A stretch of DNA of 58,734 bases from DASPJR01 sp035628505 (GTDB taxonomy: Bacteria > Planctomycetota > SZUA-567 > H5-PLA8): the NCBI GenBank assembly GCA_035628505.1, contig DASPJR010000055.1, positions 1 through 58,734 on the forward strand. Direction: 5' to 3'. This document shows, piece after piece, positions 6,145-15,390 of the stretch. The translations under genes were made by a program, and so were the position numbers. Within the stretch, counting starts at the first letter, position 1, and the number at the start of each line of letters is the position of its first letter. The notes beneath the pieces are model-generated. The model was not told the DNA's origin and did no database searches. It saw only the letters and a list, made by a program, of their open reading frames with translations.

Positions 6145-8300
6145 AGCAAGTCTTGATCAAGAAGGGCCAGGCTCTGCCTGAGGATGTCCCTGCGCCTCTG
6201 GTCGAACCCGGAACGGTCTTGGTCCGCACGCTATATTCCACCATTTCCGCCGGCACCGAAATGAGCGGCCTCAAGCACAGCGCGCAGCCGCTCTGGAAGC
6301 GCGCGCTGACGCAGCCGCACAAAGTCGCCAAGGCCGTGAAGATGGTCGCGACCGAGGGGCTTTCGCGCACGTGGAGCCGCGTGGAAGGAAAAATTTCTGC
6401 AGGCAGTCCGACAGGTTATTCCGCCGCGGGGGTCGTCATCGAAGTTGGCGCGGGCATCGACGATCTCGCGCCCGGCGACCGCGTCGCGTGCGCTGGCGCG
6501 CAGTGCGCGCATCATGCTGAATTCATCCGCGTGCCGCGCAACCTGACCGTGCCGGTTCCCGACGAGCTCGATATGGCACCCGCGAGCACTGTCACGCTCG
6601 GCGCGATCGCGCTTCAAGGCGTGCGCCGTGCGCAGCCCACTCTGGGCGAAACGTTTGTCGTCATCGGCATGGGCCTGCTGGGCCAGCTCACGGCGCAGAT
6701 GCTCAAGGCGAACGGCTGCCGCGTGATCGGAACCGATCTCAATCGCGACCGCATCAAGCTCGCGCAGTCTCTCGGCATGGACTGCGGACTGCATCCCGAC
6801 GACGGCGACGACGCGCCGCAGATCGCGCGCCTCACCGATGGCCACGGCGCGGATGGCGTGATCATTACGGCCGCGACGCCCTCGGACGCTGTCGTCTCGA
6901 CGGCGTTCAAAATGTGCCGCCGCAAAGGCCGCGTCGTGCTGGTCGGCGATGTGGGATTGCATCTGCAACGCGAAGATTTTTATCAGAAGGAGATCGATTT
7001 CCTGATCTCCACGTCGTACGGGCCGGGCCGCTACGACCGGAACTACGAAGAGAAGAACATGGAGTATCCGATCGCGTATGTGCGGTGGACCGAAAACCGC
7101 AACATGATCGAGTACCTGCGGCTGCTGGCGGAGAAGAAGGTTAACATCGCGCCGCTGATCTCTGACACCTTCCCCGTCACCGAATCGGAAGCAGCGTACA
7201 ACAAGCTCAAGACTGGCGGCGGCAAGTCGCTGATCGTGCTGCTGAAATATCCGGAGCTCAGCGAAAACGACCTGGTGCCCGCGCGTGTGGTTCCCAATCC
7301 GTATGCGACGGCGCTGAATAAAAACGTGATCAAGGTCGCGCTGATCGGCGCAGGCGATTTCGCCAAGGGCATGCATCTGCCCAACATGAAAGCGCTCGCC
7401 GACCGCTATCAGCTTTACGCCGTCTGCAGCCGCAGCGGCCATAACGCGACCGCGACCGCCACGCAATACGGCGCAGCGTACTCGACGACCGATCCGCAGA
7501 AAATTTACGGCGACAAAGACGTCGACGCGGTGCTGATCGCCACGCGCCACAATCTGCACGCGCCGATGGCGCTTGAGGCGCTCAAAGCCGGAAAACACGT
7601 GCTGCTTGAAAAGCCGCTGGCGCTCACCGCCGACGAGCTCGCCGAAATCGAACGCTTCTACGCCAACGCGCCGAAGAATGAAAAAACGCCGCTTCTGCTG
7701 ACGGGGTTCAACCGCCGCTTCTCGGTGTTCGCGCGGCGCATCGCGGAGTTGATCAAAACCCGCAGCAACCCGATGATCCTGAATTACCGCATGAACGCGG
7801 GGCACATTCCGCTGACGCACTGGGTCCACACCGAAGAAGGCGGCGGCCGCAACCGCGGCGAAGCCTGCCACATCTACGACCTGTTCACGTACCTGACGAA
7901 TGCGAAGGCCACGCAGGTGCGAACGGTGGCGATCCGCCCGAAGACGCAGCACTACAGCCGCAGCGACAATTTCTGCGCCTCGATATCGTTCGACGATGGC
8001 TCAATTGCGACGCTGACCTACACCGCACTGGGATCGAAAGACCATCCCAAGGAATCGCTGGAGGTTTTCGTCGACGGCAAGGTCCTGATTCTCGAAGACT
8101 ATCAGAAATTGATCATCCGCGGCGCGCGCGCGAAAGGCATTGAGCTGCCCGCGATCGACAAGGGGCAGAAGGACGAGCTGGTTGCATTTGCCGACGCGAT
8201 ACAGAAAGGCGGCGAGTGGCCCATCCCGCTCTGGCAGCAGATCCAGGCCACGCAGATCAGCTTCGATGTCGAACGCGATCTGTGCGCGGCGACGAACTGA
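6141..8300 (+). CDS. Bi-domain oxidoreductase: zinc-type alcohol dehydrogenase fused to Gfo/Idh/MocA
   Basis: 719 residues made of two NAD(P) enzymes in one chain. Residues 1-365 are a medium-chain dehydrogenase with VVIGMGLLGQLTAQML as nucleotide-binding loop and GDRVACAGAQCAHHAEF in place of the classical zinc lobe, so structural zinc is probably absent. Residues about 395-719 are a Gfo/Idh/MocA oxidoreductase with VALIGAGDFAKGMHLP, the ATRHNLHAPMALEAL block and the LLEKPLALT motif near residue 489 carrying the catalytic Lys. The fusion is known from many bacterial polysaccharide clusters, where it is thought to redox-modify a sugar nucleotide or glycan. The ATG overlaps the stop of the previous gene (ATGA), so translation is coupled. 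The substrate cannot be read from the sequence. Confidence 0.9.
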   Translation: MKQVLIKKGQALPEDVPAPLVEPGTVLVRTLYSTISAGTEMSGLKHSAQPLWKRALTQPHKVAKAVKMVATEGLSRTWSRVEGKISAGSPTGYSAAGVVIEVGAGIDDLAPGDRVACAGAQCAHHAEFIRVPRNLTVPVPDELDMAPASTVTLGAIALQGVRRAQPTLGETFVVIGMGLLGQLTAQMLKANGCRVIGTDLNRDRIKLAQSLGMDCGLHPDDGDDAPQIARLTDGHGADGVIITAATPSDAVVSTAFKMCRRKGRVVLVGDVGLHLQREDFYQKEIDFLISTSYGPGRYDRNYEEKNMEYPIAYVRWTENRNMIEYLRLLAEKKVNIAPLISDTFPVTESEAAYNKLKTGGGKSLIVLLKYPELSENDLVPARVVPNPYATALNKNVIKVALIGAGDFAKGMHLPNMKALADRYQLYAVCSRSGHNATATATQYGAAYSTTDPQKIYGDKDVDAVLIATRHNLHAPMALEALKAGKHVLLEKPLALTADELAEIERFYANAPKNEKTPLLLTGFNRRFSVFARRIAELIKTRSNPMILNYRMNAGHIPLTHWVHTEEGGGRNRGEACHIYDLFTYLTNAKATQVRTVAIRPKTQHYSRSDNFCASISFDDGSIATLTYTALGSKDHPKESLEVFVDGKVLILEDYQKLIIRGARAKGIELPAIDKGQKDELVAFADAIQKGGEWPIPLWQQIQATQISFDVERDLCAATN

Positions 8301-8310
8301 GTTACGGGAT

Positions 8311-8403
8311 TGACGCCAAGTTCGCCAAGGACGCCAAGATCGCCAAGGTGGAGTAATAAAGTTTTTGTTGGCGTTCTTGGCGTTCCTGGCGCCCTTGGCG
8401 TTG
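8311..8403. repeat. CGCCAAG-decamer repeat element, copy 2 (both arms)
   Basis: Four CGCCAAG units (8314-8347) face four degenerate CTTGGCG units (8368-8401) across an AT-rich loop GAGTAATAAAG. It fills almost all of the 130-bp gap between the bi-domain oxidoreductase and asnB inside the operon. It may form a hairpin in the polycistronic message. Confidence 0.85.
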
Positions 8404-8430
8404 AAAACAGAGTCGGAGCAATCAAAATTC

Positions 8431-10329
8431 ATGTGCGGTATCGTTGGCGCTTTCTCTTTTAAGAACAGCACGTTCAGCATCACCGAGCCGTACCTGACGG
8501 CGATGCGCGACACGATGGTCCATCGCGGCCCGGACGGCGGCGCGAACTGGATTTCGCCTGACGGCCGCATCGGACTGGGCCATCGCCGCCTCTCGATCAT
8601 CGATCTTTCGACCGTGGCCAACCAGCCCATGAGCAACGAAGACGGGACGCTCTGGGTCGCGTTCAACGGCGAGATTTACAATCACGCGGAAATCCGCGCC
8701 GAACTGCAGAATATTGGCGGCCATACGTGGAAGACCGATCACAGCGACACCGAAGTAATTCTGCACGCGTTCGAACAGTGGGGCATCGAGTGCCTGCATA
8801 AATTTCGCGGCATGTTCGGCATCGCTCTGTGGGATGCGAAGAAGCGCGAACTCTGGCTCATCCGCGACCGCATCGGCATCAAGCCCGTCTATTACAGCAT
8901 TCACGACGGCCGCATCGTCTTCGCTTCCGAAATCAAAGCGCTGCTCAAAGATCCGGGCCAGAAGCGCGCCGTTCACGAAGAGGCATTCTTCCATTTCCTG
9001 TCGTTTCTTACAACGCCGGCGCCGCAGACGCTTTTTGACGGCATCAAAAAGCTGCCGGGCGGTACGTGGCTGCGCATCACCGAAGATGGCAAGACCGAAG
9101 AGCGCCGCTACTGGGATGTGTGGGATCACACCAAACCGCTTACGGGCGTCAGCGAAGAAGAGATCGCGCAGCGCATTCTTGCCGAACTGCGAACGGCTGT
9201 GAAGCTGCGCAAAGTCAGCGACGTTCCCGTCGGCGTTTTTCTCTCCGGCGGAATTGATTCGAGCACCAACGCCGCGCTCTTTTCTGAGGGCGAAGGCGGC
9301 GAAGTCAAGACCTTCACCATCGGCTACAAAGGCGAATACGGTTCGTACAGGAACGAGCTGCATTATGCCAAGATGATCGCTGACAAAGTCGGCGCCAAGC
9401 ATCACGAACTGCTGCTCACGCAGGACGATCTGATCAACTTCCTGCCGCAGATGATCAAGCTGCAGGATGAGCCCATTGCCGATCCCGTCTGCGTGCCGGT
9501 CTATTACGTCTCGAAGCTCGCGCGCGACAACGGCGTGATCGTCTGCCAGGTCGGTGAGGGTGCGGACGAACTGTTCTGGGGATACCCAAGCTGGAAAACA
9601 TCGCTCGAGTTGCAGGGCTACGCGGACATGCCGGTTCCGCGCCTGCTCAAGCGCATGTCGCTGACGGGCCTCGAACTGCTCGGCAGGCAGGATCGCACAT
9701 ACTACGAATGGCTGCGCCGCTCGTCGCACGGCCAGCCGGTTTTCTGGGGCGGCGCGGAAGCATTTCCGCACAATCACAAAATGCGGCTGCTTTCGCCGCG
9801 CCTGCAGAAGAAATTCGCGAACTACACGTCGTGGGAAGCGATGAAGCCGATCTACGACCGCTTCGAAACGAAGGCGTGGGAGAAGTCGACGCTCAACTGG
9901 ATGACCTACGTTGACTTGAACATGCGGCTGCCCGAACTGCTCCTGATGCGCGTCGACAAGATGAGCATGGGCGTGAGCCTTGAAGGGCGCGTGCCGTTCC
10001 TCGATCACAAATTTGTCGAGCTGGCCATGAGCATTCCGTCTGAAGTGAAAACGCGCAACGGCACGCTGAAGCATATCTTGAAGAAAGCCGTGCGCGGCGT
10101 GATTCCTGACGAGCTGATCGATCGCAAGAAGCAGGGCTTCGGCGTGCCCGTATACGAATGGTTCTTCGACCGCCTCGGAGCGCAGGCGCGCAAGGAATTG
10201 TCCGAATTCTGCGAGCAGACCGATTTCCTGAATCGTGATGAAGTGCTGCGCCTGATCGACACCGGCGCCGGGCCGCAGGCGTGGTTCGTGCTGAACTTCG
10301 CGCTGTGGTGGAAGGAATTCGTGAAGTGA
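8431..10329 (+). CDS. asnB: Asparagine synthase (glutamine-hydrolysing), polysaccharide-cluster type
   Basis: 632 residues. The N-terminal glutaminase domain begins with MCGIVGAF, so Cys2 becomes the nucleophile after Met removal; RRLSIIDLS and FNGEIYN follow. The C-terminal synthetase domain carries the pyrophosphate loop LSGGIDSS at residues 271-278 and the block MSMGVSLEGRVPFLDHKF. It should convert aspartate, glutamine and ATP to asparagine. In a polysaccharide locus, homologues are also proposed to amidate uronic acids, which would fit the ManNAcA made by the first gene; that is inference. The start at 8431 is fixed by the nucleophile Cys; a longer frame from 8365 only reads through the repeat element. 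A weak GGAG lies about 13 nt upstream. Confidence 0.93.
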   Translation: MCGIVGAFSFKNSTFSITEPYLTAMRDTMVHRGPDGGANWISPDGRIGLGHRRLSIIDLSTVANQPMSNEDGTLWVAFNGEIYNHAEIRAELQNIGGHTWKTDHSDTEVILHAFEQWGIECLHKFRGMFGIALWDAKKRELWLIRDRIGIKPVYYSIHDGRIVFASEIKALLKDPGQKRAVHEEAFFHFLSFLTTPAPQTLFDGIKKLPGGTWLRITEDGKTEERRYWDVWDHTKPLTGVSEEEIAQRILAELRTAVKLRKVSDVPVGVFLSGGIDSSTNAALFSEGEGGEVKTFTIGYKGEYGSYRNELHYAKMIADKVGAKHHELLLTQDDLINFLPQMIKLQDEPIADPVCVPVYYVSKLARDNGVIVCQVGEGADELFWGYPSWKTSLELQGYADMPVPRLLKRMSLTGLELLGRQDRTYYEWLRRSSHGQPVFWGGAEAFPHNHKMRLLSPRLQKKFANYTSWEAMKPIYDRFETKAWEKSTLNWMTYVDLNMRLPELLLMRVDKMSMGVSLEGRVPFLDHKFVELAMSIPSEVKTRNGTLKHILKKAVRGVIPDELIDRKKQGFGVPVYEWFFDRLGAQARKELSEFCEQTDFLNRDEVLRLIDTGAGPQAWFVLNFALWWKEFVK

Positions 10330-11660
10330 GCCAACCGCTGGACATCGACGCGCCGCCCGTTGCGCCGCCGCTGAGCTTCGCCGATCGCGCGCGGAACGCC
10401 GCGAAGTCCGATTTCGTGCGCCAGGTCGCGGAGACACTCGGCACGCGCGTGCTGCTGATTGGCGTCGGCGTGGTGACGTCGGTGCTGGCCGCCCGCGTGC
10501 TTGGGCCGGAAGCGCGCGGAACGTTCGCGGTGGCAATGACGATCGCCGGCATTGGCATGCAGTTCGGCAACTTCGGCCTGCATGCGTCCAATACCTACTT
10601 CGTTTCCGAAGACGGCTCACGTCTCGCGGGCCTCACCGGGAATTCGCTGCTGGTATCTTTTGGCTTCGGTATTCCGGCAACGATCCTGTACTGGCTCCTG
10701 GGCCAGATTTTTCCGTCGATTCTTCCCGTCCAGGGAACCGTCCTGCTGCTCGCTTTGCTGATTGTTCCATTCGGACTGGCATCGATGCTTCTGCAGAATC
10801 TGCTGCTGGGAATTCAGGAGATCCGCGCCTACAACGGCATTGAGATCGCAACAAAAATTCTGGGCGTGGTGCTGCTGGCCGCTTTGCTGATCACAAAGCT
10901 GGTGACGATTGAGACTGTCGTTGCAGCCACTCTCGCAGTGACGGTCGCGACGTTCGGCACCGTGATGTATTTTCTCATGCGCCACACAAAGGGGTCGCTG
11001 ACGTGTTCGATGGCAGTCCTGAAGGATCATCTGCGCTTTGGCATGAAGCCATACTTTTCATCGCTGCTCTTTTTCCTGGCCATGCGCGTCAATGTGCTCG
11101 TGACGCAAAGCATTCTCGGAGACAAGCAGGCAGGGCTGTACGCCATCGCCATGAGCATGGCCGATCTGCTGATGATGCTGCCGACCACAGTGGGAACGAT
11201 TGTTTTCCCGAAGCTGGTCGCGTTAAAAGAGCGCGAGGAAAAGTGGAAGCTGGCGCGCAAAACAACACGAACCATCGCGCTGATCATGCTCGCCAGCTGC
11301 ATTGCCGCAGGCTTCCTGTCTGAATCGCTTCTCCATCTGCTTTATGGCTCTGAATTCGTTCCAGCCTCGCCGGTGTTCCGCGCGCTGCTCCCGGGTGTGT
11401 TTGCCATAGCCGTGCAGGCGGTCTCCGTGCAGTACCTCAACAGCCTTGGCTTTCCACTGGCCCCCGTGATCGGCTGGGCGGTGTGCGCTGTCTTCAGCCT
11501 GCCTGTCGCCATCGTGCTCACTTCACGTTTTGGAATTGTCGGCAGCGCGCTGGCGTATAGCAGCATTGCCGTGCTGATCGCTGCAATTGTTGGCGTCCTG
11601 ATTGTGCGCGATATTTCGACACTCCCGTCAGGAGACCGGATTGAGCAAGGGCGCAGTTAA
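10326..11660 (+). CDS. Polysaccharide flippase, Wzx/MATE-like
   Basis: 444 residues, with about 12 hydrophobic segments after a charged start (SFADRARNAAKSDFVRQV). The early helix LGTRVLLIGVGVVTSVLAARVLGPEARG and the polar pattern match the polysaccharide-export (PST) family of the MOP flippase superfamily. It should move lipid-linked repeat units across the inner membrane. The GTG at 10326 is chosen because it overlaps the asnB stop as GTGA and has AAGGA about 8 nt upstream; a frame extending to 10281 would overlap asnB for 49 bp. Together with the downstream polymerase-like and ligase-like proteins it points to a Wzx/Wzy-dependent pathway. No ABC transporter is present. Confidence 0.85.
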   Translation: MSQPLDIDAPPVAPPLSFADRARNAAKSDFVRQVAETLGTRVLLIGVGVVTSVLAARVLGPEARGTFAVAMTIAGIGMQFGNFGLHASNTYFVSEDGSRLAGLTGNSLLVSFGFGIPATILYWLLGQIFPSILPVQGTVLLLALLIVPFGLASMLLQNLLLGIQEIRAYNGIEIATKILGVVLLAALLITKLVTIETVVAATLAVTVATFGTVMYFLMRHTKGSLTCSMAVLKDHLRFGMKPYFSSLLFFLAMRVNVLVTQSILGDKQAGLYAIAMSMADLLMMLPTTVGTIVFPKLVALKEREEKWKLARKTTRTIALIMLASCIAAGFLSESLLHLLYGSEFVPASPVFRALLPGVFAIAVQAVSVQYLNSLGFPLAPVIGWAVCAVFSLPVAIVLTSRFGIVGSALAYSSIAVLIAAIVGVLIVRDISTLPSGDRIEQGRS

Positions 11661-11759
11661 AACTCTGGCGCAGGCTGTCGGCGGCGCATCGCCAGCTGCC
11701 GGAGAGAGGCTATAGCGCTCGGGGAGCGAACGGCGGAAGCAGGGATTTGGGGTAAATCG

Positions 11760-12596
11760 ATGAGTCAGGAAAATGCAAAACAGCTGGCACAGCAGGTCTG
11801 GGGAGCCACGCCCGCCGGAAGCGCACACGCGCCCGAGTTTCAGCCCGGCACGCGCGACTTTTTCGAACGCGTCATCGCCAAGCGTTCGACCGAAGAGCTG
11901 CCGTTCCTGTATGAGGTTGTGCCCTTCGCATCGTTCGCCGGCAAGCGCGTGCTGGAACTGGGCTGCGGCGCGGGCTATGACGCTTACGAGATCTGCCGCA
12001 ACAAGGCTGTCTACACGGGAATCGACCTGACGCCGCAGAACATCGAGCGCACGCGCAAGCACCTCGAGCTCTTCGGGTACACGCCCACGGTCCAGCACGG
12101 CGACGCGGAGAATCTCACGTTTGGCGACGCGCAGTTCGACATCATTTTTTCAAACGGCGTTCTCCATCACACGCCGGACATGGAAAAAAGCTTCCGCGAA
12201 GCCTGCCGCGTGACCAAACCCGGCGGCGAGTTCTGGGTGATCCTGTATCATAAGCACTCGATCTTTTACTGGCTCTCCATGTTTCTCTGGGACCACATCC
12301 TCTGCCGCGGCTACAAGGAGCGCACGTTCGCCGAACGCATGTCCATGATCGAAGGCTCCACCAGCGGCAAATTCCCGCTCGTCAACGTTTACTCCCGCAG
12401 CTCGGCGGCGAAGATCCTGCGCAATGCCGGCTGGACTCCGAAACAATCCTGGGTTCGCAAGCTCACGCCCGCCGATCTGCCCTGCATTCCGCACGTCAGC
12501 CGATTCTGGTGGCACATCCCGCAGTCGCTGCTCAATTTCGTCGGGAAAGGATTCGGCTGGTACCTGATCTTCCGCGCGACGAAGGAAGCCAAATGA
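11760..12596 (+). CDS. Class I SAM-dependent methyltransferase
   Basis: 278 residues. Motif I reads VLELGCGAGYDAYEI (about residue 63 on), followed by GIDLTPQNIERT (motif II region) and DIIFSNGVLHHTPDMEKSF (motif IV/V), typical of the Methyltransf_11/25 fold. The hydrophobic WLSMFLWDHIL segment and C-terminal aromatic stretch suggest membrane association or binding of a lipid-linked glycan. Within this locus it probably methylates a sugar or a carrier-bound glycan, but the acceptor is unknown. It begins 99 bp after the flippase gene, the largest gap in this part of the operon, and its stop overlaps the next start (ATGA). The Shine-Dalgarno is weak (GGGG about 8 nt upstream). Confidence 0.88.
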   Translation: MSQENAKQLAQQVWGATPAGSAHAPEFQPGTRDFFERVIAKRSTEELPFLYEVVPFASFAGKRVLELGCGAGYDAYEICRNKAVYTGIDLTPQNIERTRKHLELFGYTPTVQHGDAENLTFGDAQFDIIFSNGVLHHTPDMEKSFREACRVTKPGGEFWVILYHKHSIFYWLSMFLWDHILCRGYKERTFAERMSMIEGSTSGKFPLVNVYSRSSAAKILRNAGWTPKQSWVRKLTPADLPCIPHVSRFWWHIPQSLLNFVGKGFGWYLIFRATKEAK

Positions 12597-14203
12597 GCGT
12601 GCGGGAAATCATCATCATCAAGGGCGGCGAACTGCGCGAAAAACCGCCGGCCGACGCCGTGGTCTATTCCGTCCTGTCGCTCAAGCAGTGGCTCGTCACC
12701 GGCGAGCTGCTCAAGCACCTGTTCCGGTACCCGACAGTGCGCGCGCTTGTCGTGCAGTTCGAACACCACACCAAGCCGCTGTTCACCGCGGTCGGCGCGT
12801 GGATTCTTTCCCGCAAAGAAACCATTATTGAGGATGCCAGCGGCCTGAAGCAGCGCGTCGACTTCGGCTATATCTGCACGCGTTCGCGGATTTATCTGCG
12901 CGACCTGGCCGCAAAAGGCGGCCTGCTGCGGCGGCTGAAGACTGAAACCGAAACGCTCCTTCGCGAAACCGCCACACCGCATCCGCCGCGACGGCTGAAT
13001 CTTTCCGCAACACCCGTTTACCTGCGCACGGATCTCGTGTTTGGCCTAAAGGCAGGCGGTTCGGTCGGGCACATCGCAGGCGTGCTCAACAATCTGGACT
13101 GCTTCACCGGAGCCAAGCCTGTTTTTATCTCGACCGACCGGATCCCGACGACGCGCGAAGATCTTGAGAAGCACATTCTCCAGCCGGTCGATGCGTTCCG
13201 TGATTTCATCAATCTTCAGGAACTGGCCTTCAACGACGACTTCATTGGCCGCGCGCGCGAAGCGATTGGAAACCGCGAGGTGGGATTCGTCTACCAGCGC
13301 TACAGCATGGGCAACTTCAGCGGCGTGCGGCTCTCGCGCGAACGCAAGATTCCCTTCGTGCTCGAATACAACGGCTCTGAAATCTGGGTCGCGCGCAACT
13401 GGGGGCGGCAGCTTAACCACGAGAAGCTGTACATGGACATCGAGATGATCAATCTGCAAAGCGCCGATGTGATCGTCGTCATCAGCACGCCGCTGAAAGA
13501 AGAACTCGTCTCGCGCGGCATCGATGCGGAGAAGATTCTGGTCAATCCCAACGGCGTCGACCCGGCAAAGTACTCGCCGGATGTGGATGGCTCGGCAGTG
13601 CGCGAACGCTACAAGCTGCAGGGCAAAACCGTCATCGGCTTCATCGGCACATTTGGAAAATGGCACGGCGCGGAAGTGCTCGCCGAAGCATTTGGAAAAA
13701 TGCTGCAGGCGCATCCGGAATTGCGTGAGAATGTGCGGCTGCTGATGATCGGCGATGGCATGACGATGCCGCAGGTCAAGGAGGCGCTCGCGAAGTACAA
13801 TGTCGGCGAGGCCTGCATCCTGACCGGCACCGTCCCGCAGCAGGAGGGCCCTGCGCACCTGTCCGCGTGCGACATTCTCGCTTCGCCGCACGTGCCCAAT
13901 CCGGACGGAACGAAGTTTTTCGGCTCGCCGACCAAGCTGTTCGAATACATGGCAATGGGCAAAGGCATCGTGGCGTCAAAGCTGGACCAGATCGGCGATG
14001 TGCTCGCGCACGACGACACGGCTTTCATGGTTGAACCGGGCAAGGTGGATTCGCTGGTCGCCGGCATGCGCGCCCTCATTCAGGACGTGCCGCTGCGGGA
14101 ACGTCTGGGGCGTTCGGCCCGCGAGGCGGCGGTCGCGAAGTTCTCCTGGAAAGAACACACGCGGCGCATCGTTGACAAACTTAAAGAACGTTCGGTGCAG
14201 TAG
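12593..14203 (+). CDS. Glycosyltransferase family 4-like protein with N-terminal extension
   Basis: 536 residues, longer than a standard GT4 enzyme (350-420) because about 130 residues precede the first Rossmann domain; this extension has a REIIIIKGGELREK start and LKQWLVTGELLKHLFRYPTVRALVV. The GT4 core shows GGSVGHIAGVLNNL, EYNGSEIW, the NPNGVDP motif linking the two domains, GFIGTFGKWHGAEVL and the donor-binding block GSPTKLFEYMAMGKGIVAS. It should transfer a sugar from a nucleotide donor to the lipid-linked glycan at the cytoplasmic membrane face. The ATG at 12593 overlaps the upstream stop (ATGA) and has AAGGAAG just before it. The function of the extension is unknown. Confidence 0.88.
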   Translation: MSVREIIIIKGGELREKPPADAVVYSVLSLKQWLVTGELLKHLFRYPTVRALVVQFEHHTKPLFTAVGAWILSRKETIIEDASGLKQRVDFGYICTRSRIYLRDLAAKGGLLRRLKTETETLLRETATPHPPRRLNLSATPVYLRTDLVFGLKAGGSVGHIAGVLNNLDCFTGAKPVFISTDRIPTTREDLEKHILQPVDAFRDFINLQELAFNDDFIGRAREAIGNREVGFVYQRYSMGNFSGVRLSRERKIPFVLEYNGSEIWVARNWGRQLNHEKLYMDIEMINLQSADVIVVISTPLKEELVSRGIDAEKILVNPNGVDPAKYSPDVDGSAVRERYKLQGKTVIGFIGTFGKWHGAEVLAEAFGKMLQAHPELRENVRLLMIGDGMTMPQVKEALAKYNVGEACILTGTVPQQEGPAHLSACDILASPHVPNPDGTKFFGSPTKLFEYMAMGKGIVASKLDQIGDVLAHDDTAFMVEPGKVDSLVAGMRALIQDVPLRERLGRSAREAAVAKFSWKEHTRRIVDKLKERSVQ

Positions 14204-14232
14204 CGTCGCGCACAGCGTATTCGAGAATCGAC

Positions 14233-15390
14233 GTGGCAAAAAAGGTTTTGATGGCGTGCAGCAATTACTGGACGTCGCCCATCCAGGTCGGTGATCAGCA
14301 TCTTGCGCGCTTGTTTGTCGAGGCCGGCTGGGACGTCGGCTATCTCTCGACGCCCATCTCTCCCCTTCATTACCTGCGCGGCGGCGGCGACGATCTGCGC
14401 GAGCGTGCGAAGCTCTGGCGCGGCGGCGGCGCGCGTTTTTTATCGTCGAAACTCTGGGCGCATGTGCCACTGGCGATGGCAGTCCCAAAAGCAGCGCCCG
14501 GCCTGAGCAGCGCGGCGGTCTTTAATAACTGGCACAAGCTGACCTGTCCAAACCTGCGCGCGCAGCTTCGCAGGAATGGCTTCGAGAGCGTCGATCTTAT
14601 CTATCTGCGCGACGTCAAATTCAGCTTCCTGCTCGATACGGTCAAAGCGCCGAAATCGGTTTTTCGACTGGCTGATAACGATGCCGGTTTTCGCGAATAT
14701 ACCCGCGCGCACCAGGCCGCCGAAGCGCGCACGCTCCAGCGCGCCACGCACGTCTGCTACACGGCGAAGACACTTGAGAACCGCGTCACCTCGGGCGTGC
14801 AGAAAAGAATGCTGCTGCGCAACGGCGTGGCGCTCGAAAATTTTGCGACGCAGCATGCGGAGCCCGGAGCATTCGCGAACATTCCCCGGCCGCGCGCGAT
14901 TTATGTGGGATCGATAGAATACTGGTTCGACTTCGAGCTGCTCACGCAGGCGGCGCGGGCGCTGCCGAACGTCAACTTTATTCTCGTTGGGCATCCCGAA
15001 TGTGCGAAAGAGAAGCTGGGCGCGCTGAAGAACGTTCATATACTCGGACGGCGCCCCTATGCCGAAGTGCCCGCGATGCTGCAGCATAGCGACGTAGGCC
15101 TGATTCCATTCGACGTCGCGGCGCATCCGGCTCTGGTGAACGCGATCAATCCGATCAAGCTCTACGAGTATCTCGCGGCGGGGCTGCCGACGGTGGCGAC
15201 GGCGTGGGACGAACTGCGTTATCTGGCGCCGCCGGCTGAGCTGTGCGACAATCGCCAGCGCTTTATTGAGGCGATCCGGAGCGTGCTGGCATCACCGCCG
15301 GAAAAAGAGCCGCTCATGGCCTTCGCCAGGCAGTACGATTGGAAAGCGATCTTTCAGCAACTGCTGCAGTTCCTGGAGTGCGATCGATGA
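14233..15390 (+). CDS. Glycosyltransferase (GT1/GT4-like, GT-B fold)
   Basis: 385 residues. The N-terminal half has a glycine-rich start (MAKKVLMACSNYWTSPIQVG) and VDLIYLRDVKFSFLL. The C-terminal half has RPRAIYVGSIEYWFDFELL, VNFILVGHPE, VHILGRRPYAEVPAML and NPIKLYEYLAAGLPTVAT, the donor-binding E-x7-type block of GT-B enzymes, similar to TuaH-type proteins. It probably adds one sugar to the repeat unit. GTG at 14233 is taken as start; only a weak GAGA lies upstream, so a start some codons later is possible. The stop overlaps the next gene by 4 bp. Linkage and sugar cannot be told from sequence. Confidence 0.85.
   Translation: MAKKVLMACSNYWTSPIQVGDQHLARLFVEAGWDVGYLSTPISPLHYLRGGGDDLRERAKLWRGGGARFLSSKLWAHVPLAMAVPKAAPGLSSAAVFNNWHKLTCPNLRAQLRRNGFESVDLIYLRDVKFSFLLDTVKAPKSVFRLADNDAGFREYTRAHQAAEARTLQRATHVCYTAKTLENRVTSGVQKRMLLRNGVALENFATQHAEPGAFANIPRPRAIYVGSIEYWFDFELLTQAARALPNVNFILVGHPECAKEKLGALKNVHILGRRPYAEVPAMLQHSDVGLIPFDVAAHPALVNAINPIKLYEYLAAGLPTVATAWDELRYLAPPAELCDNRQRFIEAIRSVLASPPEKEPLMAFARQYDWKAIFQQLLQFLECDR

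Noticed and set aside
6231..7952. 573-codon open frame on the minus strand
   Set aside because: Antisense to the bi-domain oxidoreductase, whose two domains are unmistakable.
8365..8430. Longer N-terminus for asparagine synthase
   Set aside because: It only translates the CGCCAAG repeat element, and the catalytic Cys must be residue 2, fixing the start at 8431.
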